A stretch of 6,623 bases of DNA from CAZHBA01 sp964530225. GTDB taxonomy: Bacteria; Pseudomonadota; Alphaproteobacteria; UBA6615. Under the pieces are notes generated by a model that saw only the letters and a list, made by a program, of their open reading frames with translations, had not been told where the DNA came from and made no database searches. A program made the translations under genes and the position numbers. Of the stretch, positions 1 through 4,956 are shown piece by piece; positions within the stretch are counted from its first letter, which is position 1; each line of letters begins with the position of its first letter. The stretch lies in contig CAZHBA010000029.1 in assembly GCA_964530225.1 (NCBI GenBank), positions 1 to 6,623 on the forward strand, written 5' to 3'.

Positions 1-85
1 TCCTCCTCGTCTATTTTGTCGTTGTTGGACACTATTAAATACGCAATTGGCCCCCTATGGCCAGCCTTGGTTCTGTACGGCGCGT

Positions 86-113
86 ATACTGGCTAGAATA
101 GGCCTAGCCGTAT
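86..113 (+). promoter_or_regulatory. Inverted repeat overlapping a -10-like box upstream of cupin gene
   Basis: The arms ATAC-GGCTAG (86-89 and 91-96) and CTAGCC-GTAT (104-113) are complementary over 10 bp, with one extra T at 90 and a 7-nt spacer. The left arm overlaps TATACT at 85-90, which matches the sigma70 -10 consensus at five of six bases, but I see no good -35 box at the right distance. The site lies 29-56 nt before the cupin ATG. It could be an operator for a repressor or a hairpin in the leader; both readings are inference. Confidence 0.3.
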
Positions 114-141
114 TGCGGCGCAAAATCCACAGGAGAGAAAA

Positions 142-672
142 ATGAGTATTGCCCGTCATCCGCGACCACCTGAATTGGAGGGGGTGTCGCTCGACGATAT
201 TCTCGGTCGCTATGTCGCCCGCTACCGTGACCGGGTGCCCGACTGGGAAGCCTTCGAGGATGCCAAGATCGAGGGTTACAAACGCGCCCAGCACCGCTTC
301 ATCGGTGCCGGGGGTTCGGGCAAGCATAATGACCCCAACGCCATTCCGGCGCGAGCGCACACGCTGTCGATCATGTATGTGGAGCCCGGCCAGGGAAATG
401 CTGCTCATACCCACGAGGTCGAAGAGACCTTTTTCGTGCTCAAGGGCCTGCTTGACGTGTTCGTCGAGGACGAAGACGGCAATCGCTGCGAAACCCGGCT
501 CGGCGAGTGGGAATGCATTACTTGTCCGCCGGGCGTCATCCACGGTTACGACAATGCCAGTTTGGAACCGGTGTGGTTTCAGGTGATGCTCGGGCGTGGT
601 AAACCGGAGACCATGGGTTACGCTGACGAGGAGCTATACCAACGGCGCGATGCCCATTTGGGGGACGATTGA
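142..672 (+). CDS. Cupin domain protein (single small barrel)
   Basis: This 176-residue protein carries both cupin motifs. Motif 1 runs from Gly83 to Gly102 with His89, His91 and Glu95 in the canonical spacing. Motif 2 runs from Gly121 to Asn138 with Pro129, Gly131, His134 and Asn138. The expected metal ligands (two His, one Glu and His134) are therefore all present, so a metal-binding cytoplasmic barrel is likely. The first 65 residues are a polar, partly helical extension before the barrel. The ATG follows AGGAG (131-135) at 6 nt, which supports this start. There is no signal peptide or membrane segment. The aldo/keto reductase gene follows 66 nt later on the same strand, so the two probably form one transcript. 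Cupins of this size include dioxygenases, isomerases, sugar-binding proteins and sensory proteins. The sequence does not tell which, so no reaction is assigned. Confidence 0.9.
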   Translation: MSIARHPRPPELEGVSLDDILGRYVARYRDRVPDWEAFEDAKIEGYKRAQHRFIGAGGSGKHNDPNAIPARAHTLSIMYVEPGQGNAAHTHEVEETFFVLKGLLDVFVEDEDGNRCETRLGEWECITCPPGVIHGYDNASLEPVWFQVMLGRGKPETMGYADEELYQRRDAHLGDD

Positions 673-695
673 ATAACGTTACCGTAATTTATCAC

Positions 696-718
696 GGGAC
701 GGGTGTAGAACCCGTTCT
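696..718 (+). other. Short intergenic hairpin between cupin and AKR genes
   Basis: ACGGGT (699-704) and ACCCGT (710-715) pair around a 5-nt loop, and the stem extends to 9 pairs if two G-U pairs are allowed. No T tract follows, so it does not look like an intrinsic terminator. It ends 8 nt before the Shine-Dalgarno sequence of the reductase gene. It may affect message stability or translation of the second gene. Confidence 0.3.
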
Positions 719-726
719 ATAACAGC

Positions 727-732
727 GAGGAG
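727..732 (+). promoter_or_regulatory. Ribosome binding site that fixes the TTG start of the AKR gene
   Basis: GAGGAG lies 6 nt before the TTG at 739. The first in-frame ATG would be Met27, inside the conserved first strand of the reductase barrel (PVGLGCMSFS), so starting there would delete essential fold. The site and the fold both point to TTG as the true start. Confidence 0.75.
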
Positions 733-738
733 TTATAC

Positions 739-1743
739 TTGCCCGATATCAGGAACTATCCAAAACGGAAGATTGGTGCCAGCGATCTCGAAGTTGCGCC
801 GGTTGGCCTTGGCTGCATGTCGTTTTCCGGCGTCTACGGCGCCAGCGACGACGATGCTGCGGTCGATCTCATTCACTACGCGCTCAATTGCGGCGTCGAC
901 ACCCTCGACAGCTCGGATATGTACGGTTGGGGCCACAACGAGGAATTGGTTGGCCGGGCGCTGGCCGGGTGTCGCGATGAAGTTATTTTGGCCAGTAAGT
1001 TCGGCCAGGTACAGAATCCGGATGGTGGCGGTAATTTGGTCGACGGACGGCCGGAGTATGTCATCGAGGCTTGCGAGGCCGGTATGAAGCGCCTCAAAGT
1101 TGATGTCATCGATCTCTACTACCAGCACCGTGTCGACCCGAAGGTGCCGATTGAAGAGACGATTGGCGGTATGGCGCGGCTTGTCGAGCAGGGCAAAGTG
1201 CGCGCGATTGGTATTTGCGAAGCCAAGCCCGAGACCATTCGCCGCGCTCACGCGACCCATCCGCTGGCGGCGCTGCAAAGCGAATACTCGCTGCTCTATC
1301 GCGAGCAAGCCGAGGAAGCACTGGAAGTAACCCGCGAGCTGGGCATTACCTTCGTTGCCTACGGACCGCTCGGCCGTGGTCTGCTGACCAGTCAATATCT
1401 TGGCATGGATAGCCTGCCGGAGGGTGATCCCCACGCGCGTCACCCGCGTTACGCCGAGGAAAATTTTTCCCATAACATGGAACTGGCTACGCGTGTGGCG
1501 GCGATTGCCGAAGGGAAAGGCTGCACGCCGGCGCAACTTTGTATTGCCTGGCTGCTTGCCCAGGGTGACGATATCATCTCCATTCCCGGTACCAAACACC
1601 GCGAACGCCTCGACGAAAATCTGGGAGCGTTAGACGTTACGCTTTCGGTCGATGACTTGGCGCAAATTTCTGACGTTATACCGGTCGGGGCGGCGGCGGG
1701 TACACGCTATCCCGCCGGTGGCATGAAGGGTGTGCATATCTGA
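739..1743 (+). CDS. Aldo/keto reductase
   Basis: A full-length (334-residue) NADPH-dependent aldo/keto reductase with a TIM-barrel fold, expected to reduce a carbonyl or oxidise an alcohol in the cytoplasm. The catalytic tetrad is visible: Asp54 and Tyr62 (DTLDSSDMYG), Lys87 (ASKFG) and His130 (YYQHRVDP). The C-terminal cofactor motif SIPGTKHRERLDENLGA (281-297) has the Lys286/Arg288/Arg290 cluster expected to hold the 2'-phosphate of NADPH. The stretch ETIRRAHATHPLAALQSEYSLLYRE (165-189) is typical of the family of general stress and oxidoreductase-type AKRs. At residue 160 a Cys replaces the Ser common before Glu/Asn in this strand (GICE rather than GLSE/GISN). The start is TTG with a good ribosome site. 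It follows the cupin gene by 66 nt and is convergent with the cytochrome c gene. The substrate is unknown. Confidence 0.95.
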   Translation: MPDIRNYPKRKIGASDLEVAPVGLGCMSFSGVYGASDDDAAVDLIHYALNCGVDTLDSSDMYGWGHNEELVGRALAGCRDEVILASKFGQVQNPDGGGNLVDGRPEYVIEACEAGMKRLKVDVIDLYYQHRVDPKVPIEETIGGMARLVEQGKVRAIGICEAKPETIRRAHATHPLAALQSEYSLLYREQAEEALEVTRELGITFVAYGPLGRGLLTSQYLGMDSLPEGDPHARHPRYAEENFSHNMELATRVAAIAEGKGCTPAQLCIAWLLAQGDDIISIPGTKHRERLDENLGALDVTLSVDDLAQISDVIPVGAAAGTRYPAGGMKGVHI

Positions 1744-1770
1744 GGACACTTCTGCCTTGTGGCGGATCTT

Positions 1771-1811
1771 TAAAAGGCCTGACCGGTACCGGTCAGGCCC
1801 TTTGCGTTTTT
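1771..1811. terminator. Bidirectional intrinsic terminator between convergent genes
   Basis: A perfect 24-nt palindrome occupies 1776-1799 (arms GGCCTGACCGGT and ACCGGTCAGGCC). It is flanked by AAAA on the left (1772-1775) and TTT, then TTTTT (1807-1811), on the right. Transcripts from either side would form the same stem. The left A run gives UUUU after the stem for the - strand transcript, and the right T runs serve the + strand transcript. It lies 28 nt after the AKR stop and about 25 nt after the cytochrome c stop, as expected for a shared terminator. Confidence 0.8.
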
Positions 1812-1824
1812 CCCGCAAATGCCC

Positions 1825-2664
1825 TTATTTCGGCGGCAATGTGCGCAGATAGGCGACGATAGCGTCGAGATCTTCGGCGCTGATGTTGGTGTAATAGGGA
1901 TAGGCCATCGGCGGCGCCATGGGCGACCCGTTAGGCCTCTTGCCGGTCGTGACCATCTGCTTGATCTGGGTATCCGTCCAGTCCTTCAGGCCGGTTGGCG
2001 TGATGTTCGATGATATACTGACGCCCCACGGTCCGTGGAACTCGGAGCCGCCAGCGCCGAGCCGGTTCTGGATGTCGGGGCCGCGCTCGCCCATCGGCGA
2101 ATGGCACTCTATGCAATGGCCGGCAGGTCCCGCCAGATAGGCGCCATAGGCGATCTTATCGGTCCTCGGCACGTCGGGTACGTTGGCGACCGGCGGTCCG
2201 TAGGACCGCGGCAGCGGGATGCGGTAAACCGACTGCGGAATCTTGTTCTTAATTGGCTTCACCGAACGCAGATAGATAACGATCGCCTTGACGTCGGTGT
2301 CGGAGAGGCCGCGGTAGAGGCCGATCGGCATCGGTGGGCCGATGATTGAACCATCCGGACGCTTGCCCTCACGGATCGAGGCAATGATCTGTTCGTCGGT
2401 CCAGTTGCCGATACCGGTTTCCTTGTCTGGCGTGAGATTGGGCGAGTGGGCGGTAAAAGCTGGGATGTCTTCGAACGATGATATGCCGGCCAATTCCATA
2501 CCCGGTATATCGCCTGTTGGACCCTTCGGCGTGTGGCAGTTACCGCAGGCGACGATCGACTGCATCAGGTAGGTGCCGCGCTCGAGTGGCGTCTCTGCGA
2601 TGGCCGCGCTCGACATGGTAAACAAAATAGTTGCTGTGAAATACGCTGCGATCCGGTTACTCAT
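1825..2664 (-). CDS. Periplasmic diheme cytochrome c
   Basis: This 279-residue exported electron carrier has two class I cytochrome c domains. Residues 1-23 are a Sec signal peptide (MSNR, a hydrophobic stretch, then AIA before Glu24), so the mature protein is periplasmic. Covalent heme sites are CGNCH (Cys40, Cys43, His44) and CIECH (Cys184, Cys187, His188). Likely distal ligands are Met112 (GPPMPIG) and Met253 (APPMAYP). Each is followed by a matching helix (VKAIVIYLRS, 125-134; LDAIVAYLRT, 266-275), which shows that the protein arose by domain duplication. Such cytochromes resemble the heme subunits of membrane alcohol, aldehyde and gluconate dehydrogenases, but those usually carry three hemes and have dehydrogenase genes beside them. 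No such partner is visible here. A GGAGGA ribosome site (2668-2673) lies just before the ATG. The gene has its own promoter and is convergent with the AKR gene. Confidence 0.93.
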   Translation of the reverse strand: MSNRIAAYFTATILFTMSSAAIAETPLERGTYLMQSIVACGNCHTPKGPTGDIPGMELAGISSFEDIPAFTAHSPNLTPDKETGIGNWTDEQIIASIREGKRPDGSIIGPPMPIGLYRGLSDTDVKAIVIYLRSVKPIKNKIPQSVYRIPLPRSYGPPVANVPDVPRTDKIAYGAYLAGPAGHCIECHSPMGERGPDIQNRLGAGGSEFHGPWGVSISSNITPTGLKDWTDTQIKQMVTTGKRPNGSPMAPPMAYPYYTNISAEDLDAIVAYLRTLPPK

Positions 2665-2686
2665 GCATCCTCCATGCCTAATTTTT

Positions 2687-2692
2687 ATTATA
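2687..2692 (-). promoter_or_regulatory. -10 element of the cytochrome c gene
   Basis: Read on the - strand this is a perfect TATAAT, in an AT-rich patch about 22 nt before the ATG. It would give a leader of roughly 15 nt carrying the ribosome site. No recognisable -35 hexamer is found 16-18 nt further upstream, so an activator may be needed. This last point is inference. Confidence 0.4.
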
Positions 2693-2754
2693 CATTCAAT
2701 AGTACCGGTCTTGGTGGAACATGGAAATAGTTATGTATCATCGGCAACGCGCGA

Positions 2755-2783
2755 GCAGAGGTGTTGAAGGCACGGTTTTGAAT
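2755..2783 (+). other. Possible tRNA-Ser(UGA) 5'-half fragment
   Basis: GCAGAGGTGTTGAAGGC followed by ACGGTTTTGAAT resembles the D arm (typically GCAGAGTGGTTGAAGGC) and the 5' anticodon stem plus loop with a TGA anticodon of bacterial tRNA-Ser. The sequence stops matching right after the loop. No 3' anticodon stem, variable arm, T arm or CCA-side acceptor follows, and the bases before it do not form an obvious acceptor strand. If real it is a broken piece, not a working tRNA. Chance resemblance is quite possible. Confidence 0.2.
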
Positions 2784-2981
2784 CCTCAAACTTTAGGCTG
2801 ATAGACCATCGTCTAATTTACCTGTGCCGCCGGATTCACTTGAATACCAATTGAATGGCGCTTTTTGGACATGTCGCCGTCCATGAGGTTTTTGTGTTTT
2901 CGTGCGGCGTGGCGCTATTCAGAGGTGAAGCGCGTACGGAATTTTCCCCGTGTTCCCCCGATCCCTGACTTCAGGGGTTGC

Positions 2982-3024
2982 TTGGATGTGCAGAGTACTC
3001 GTTACTCTGCGCATCCAATTTTTT
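2982..3024 (+). terminator. Strong intrinsic terminator without a gene in front
   Basis: The arms 2982-2997 and 3003-3018 form a 16-pair stem with one G-U pair (GGATGTGCAGAGTA paired with TACTCTGCGCATCC at its core). The loop is 5 nt (CTCGT), and six T (3019-3024) follow directly. The T tract is on one side only, so it acts on + strand transcripts. No + strand gene lies in the preceding 1.2 kb after the AKR terminator. It may end an unannotated small RNA or be left over from a lost gene. Confidence 0.8.
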
Positions 3025-3084
3025 ACTCAGAATCGGACCCATGAGGTACCGGATTGGCGGTTAATCGCCATCGCGGTCTCGCGT

Positions 3085-3106
3085 CTACTTGCCTGCTGGC
3101 GGGTAG
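3085..3106 (+). other. Stem-loop before the 29-codon hydrophobic ORF
   Basis: CTACTTGCC (3085-3093) and GGCGGGTAG (3098-3106) form nine pairs, two of them G-U, around a 4-nt TGCT loop. No T tract follows. It lies 30 nt before the ATG at 3136 and may be leader structure. Confidence 0.25.
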
Positions 3107-3135
3107 GACTGGTTTAGTAGAGCCGGGAATCGGAT

Positions 3136-3225
3136 ATGCTGAATTATTGGCTGATAATCGTTGTATCACTCGCCTATATTGGCGTGCTGTTTGCAATTGC
3201 AACTTATGGTGATCGTCTGCAATGA
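3136..3225 (+). pseudogene. Remnant of a sensor histidine kinase start, or a 29-residue membrane peptide
   Basis: The ORF encodes MLNYWLIIVVSLAYIGVLFA followed by IATYGDRLQ and TGA. It is a single hydrophobic helix ending in a YGDR turn. From memory of the family this closely resembles the N-terminus of long hybrid histidine kinases that begin with a sodium/solute-symporter-like membrane domain in Alphaproteobacteria (pattern W-L-x-V-x-S-L-A-Y-x-G-x-L-F-A-I-A-x-x-G-D-R). Such kinases exceed 1,000 residues, and here similarity stops at the TGA; none of the three downstream frames continues it. Only a weak GGGA lies before the ATG. The simplest reading is a clipped 5' end of a kinase gene left by deletion or recombination. 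A real one-helix membrane protein is the alternative. Confidence 0.45.
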
Positions 3226-3550
3226 CGATGGCATATTTCTGGGTCAATGTTTTCCCCACGCCTCCGGCTTACGCGCCGGGATTGTTATTACCGCCATTAT
3301 GACTCTCTGAGCGGACGTGTCCAACGGTTCTATACGATAGTTTTGTAATGGTAATACAATTAATGATAGTTCTCCTAGCGCGATATGGCACAAAAGCGCC
3401 TTATAAATCGGCAAACGTCATTGGCACGCCACTACCCGACGTTGAACCCAACTTCCACATATTTTCCCGCTAAAACCCTCCTACGAGCTGGTGCCGTTCT
3501 AGCGGTTGCGGAAGGCCAATGCGGCCCACTTGTTCTCAACTTCTCGTGTG

Positions 3551-4243
3551 TCAGCCGATTGCCTTGCCGTAGCGCCAGCGCTCGATGGTCACATTTTCAA
3601 AAACGCCGCCATAATTCAGCGGTTCCTTGGCCCAAAAATCTTCGCAGGCGGCCCGCTCAGGGTACTCCATGATCATCATGCTACCGATCAGTTCCGTGGC
3701 GTCGTCGCTCTGCATCGGCCCTCTAGCGATGTAGCGGTCCATCACCGTGGCCTGGAACTTGTGATGGTCCTCGGCGACGGCTTTGCGCCGTGCACCGGCC
3801 TCGGGTCCGTCGTATGCAGAAATCGCGAATTGCTGCCAGCCCTCGGTGCGCGGAAAGTTAAGCTGGCGTATTTCCATGCTCGATGACCAGCGCACGATGG
3901 TTACGTCGCTAAAGGCGCCGGCTAGATTGTAGGGCTCGTTGGCGATCCAGGCTTTGGCACTGGCCCGGTCTGGCGCGTCCAGCAGGGTCAGGGCGCCGGT
4001 GGCCTCACCGTCGTCGTCCAGCAGCGGGCCGGAAAAACGCAGCTGATCGGCGCACTCGCGCAAATAGGCGGCGTGTGCTTCGGTTGCCGCTACCCGCGCT
4101 TCGGCGCCGCCGTCGGGATTGAGGCGTGCGCGGATGTACCAGCTCGGCGACTTGGTCATGTAGTACTGTTTGAGCTCTGCTTCGCTCAGCCCATAGCGGG
4201 GATCGCCGGGCAGGGTGCCGGAGGGGTTATTGGGATCGGACAT
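3551..4243 (-). CDS. Tandem YCII-like domain protein
   Basis: This 230-residue cytoplasmic protein contains two copies of a YCII-type ferredoxin-like domain. Copy 1 covers about 55-120 (HAAYLRECADQLRFSGPL ... WIANEPYNLAGAFSDVTIVRWS). Copy 2 covers about 138-226 (HHKFQATVMDRYIARGPM ... FWAKEPLNYGGVFENVTIERWRYG). The paired blocks W/F-x-A-x-E-P-x-N-x-x-G-x-F-x-x-V-T-I-x-R-W make the duplication plain. Each copy has the His near its beginning (His57; His160/161) and acidic residues after the GP turn (Asp76-78; Asp180/181) that form the putative catalytic pair of the family. YCII proteins are usually about 90-100 residues and a few are dehalogenases or lactone-type enzymes; most have no known reaction. 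The ATG is preceded by AGAGG at 7-8 nt. The N-terminal 50 residues are Pro/Gly-rich and not part of either copy. It is divergent from the cupin/amidohydrolase cluster, which suggests co-regulation. Confidence 0.85.
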   Translation of the reverse strand: MSDPNNPSGTLPGDPRYGLSEAELKQYYMTKSPSWYIRARLNPDGGAEARVAATEAHAAYLRECADQLRFSGPLLDDDGEATGALTLLDAPDRASAKAWIANEPYNLAGAFSDVTIVRWSSSMEIRQLNFPRTEGWQQFAISAYDGPEAGARRKAVAEDHHKFQATVMDRYIARGPMQSDDATELIGSMMIMEYPERAACEDFWAKEPLNYGGVFENVTIERWRYGKAIG

Positions 4244-4401
4244 GGTTTGCCTCTTTTTTATCGCTATAGCCCGCTTACCCTAGCGGCCCGCGTGGTGCGA
4301 CTAAACGAAAATTAAATAGCAGTGGTAGGCGTCGCCAGACGGTCCGGTTAAGCTGTTGGGCAAGGGTGCAGCAAAGCGCCATAAAAAAAGGGGAAAGAAT
4401 C
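4244..4401. promoter_or_regulatory. Divergent intergenic region of YCII and cupin genes
   Basis: These 158 nt must hold the promoters of both divergent genes. An imperfect inverted repeat, CGCTA (4262-4266) and TAGCG (4281-4285), lies on the YCII side and overlaps a TATAGC-like box on the - strand. On the + side the AT-rich patch around 4306-4320 is the only -10-like area. No promoter meets consensus well enough to be named. Control by one regulator binding between the genes is plausible but not shown. Confidence 0.4.
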
Positions 4402-4926
4402 ATGGCAAGAACATTTCGTCGCGTCGTCACCGGTCACAACGCCGAAGGCCGCTCGTGCTTCATCAGTGATGGTCCGCCACCGCAAACGTTGGAGCCGCTG
4501 CCGCAGCTTATTTTGCATGAAATATGGGAAACCGGTGCGCCGGCCAACAACACAGCAGAGGGTGATCCGGCGATCCGAGAAAACAGCATCGAGCCGCACC
4601 ATCCGGCGGGTAACATCTTCCGCTATGTGGAATTTCCGCCTGACGAGGCGTGGCAAGACGCCGATGTCGGCGAAGCGTTCGACCAGATGGGTAGCGGCGG
4701 CGCGCACGATTCCGACGCCGAAACGGCGGGTATGCACGAAACCCAGACCACTGATTACGCTATCGTTCTTGAGGGTGAAATGTACGCGGTGATGGAAGTG
4801 GGTGAGACCAAGCTCAACGCTGGCGACGTGCTCATCCAGCGCGGTACCAACCACGCCTGGTCAAACCGTTCGGGCAAGCCAGCGGTCATGCTGTTCGTGC
4901 TGATCGGAGCCAAGCCGCGTAACTAA
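4402..4926 (+). CDS. Cupin domain protein with reduced metal site, first gene of the amidohydrolase cluster
   Basis: The start is ATG 4402, because GGGGA (4390-4394) sits 7 nt before it; an in-frame GTG at 4366 lacks such a site. The 174-residue product has one C-terminal cupin barrel (about 105-172) and an N-terminal segment beginning RRVVTGHNAEGRS, which is typical of a recurrent family of small cupins. Motif 1 keeps His112 and an acidic residue (Asp118), followed by YAIVLEGEMYAVM, but the second His of the usual HxH is missing (Glu113-Thr114). Motif 2 is GDVLIQRGTNHAWSN (141-155) with His151 and Asn155, and Gln146 replaces the usual Pro. The metal site is therefore reduced, and binding of a ligand rather than oxygenase chemistry is possible. 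It precedes the amidohydrolase by 30 nt on the same strand, so they are almost surely cotranscribed. It is not a recent copy of the cupin at 142-672. Confidence 0.9.
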   Translation: MARTFRRVVTGHNAEGRSCFISDGPPPQTLEPLPQLILHEIWETGAPANNTAEGDPAIRENSIEPHHPAGNIFRYVEFPPDEAWQDADVGEAFDQMGSGGAHDSDAETAGMHETQTTDYAIVLEGEMYAVMEVGETKLNAGDVLIQRGTNHAWSNRSGKPAVMLFVLIGAKPRN

Positions 4927-4956
4927 CGGCTGGATGCGGAAAAACCGGAGGATGTA

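Larger units (their letters stand above)
2665..3550. other. Gene-poor stretch between cytochrome c and YCII genes, possible rearrangement scar
   Basis: Across 886 nt no ORF has convincing coding character. What can be recognised is the cytochrome promoter (2687-2692), a tRNA-Ser-like fragment near 2755-2783, a + strand terminator (2982-3024), and a 29-codon hydrophobic ORF (3136-3225). There are minor stems at 2866-2883, 2963-2976, 3085-3106 and 3264-3279. From 3226 to 3550 I see only AT-rich non-coding DNA. The longer ORFs here (3023-3259 on -, 3385-3672 on +) have no recognisable motifs, and the second runs into the YCII gene on the other strand. No transposase, integrase or terminal inverted repeats were found. 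Confidence 0.6.

Noticed and set aside
733..1599. A long (288-residue) - strand ORF opposite the aldo/keto reductase
   Set aside because: It is a mirror of the reductase codon pattern. The + strand protein has a full catalytic tetrad, whereas the - strand product has no motif or ribosome site.
3023..3259. A 78-residue - strand ORF across the 29-codon hydrophobic ORF
   Set aside because: It has no ribosome site or recognisable motif, and its product looks like translated non-coding sequence. The hydrophobic + strand peptide is the better explanation of this segment.
3343..3359. TTGTA and TACAA inverted repeat as an operator
   Set aside because: The arms are only 5 bp, in AT-rich DNA, with no adjacent gene start on either strand, so chance is likely.
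3414..3443. AACGTC and GACGTT inverted repeat as a mobile element end or operator
   Set aside because: The arms are only 6 bp with an 18-nt spacer, and there is no flanking duplication or transposase, so there is no support beyond chance.
2665..3550. CRISPR array or insertion sequence in the gene-poor stretch
   Set aside because: There are no regularly spaced repeats, no terminal inverted repeats and no transposase-like ORF.
3385..3672. A 95-residue + strand ORF beginning at ATG 3385
   Set aside because: It has no recognisable motif, has odd composition rich in Arg, Ser and Pro, and its second half is antisense to the well-supported YCII gene.
4366..4401. Upstream GTG start for the second cupin
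   Set aside because: There is no Shine-Dalgarno sequence before the GTG. The extra 12 residues include the translated ribosome site of ATG 4402, which is well placed.
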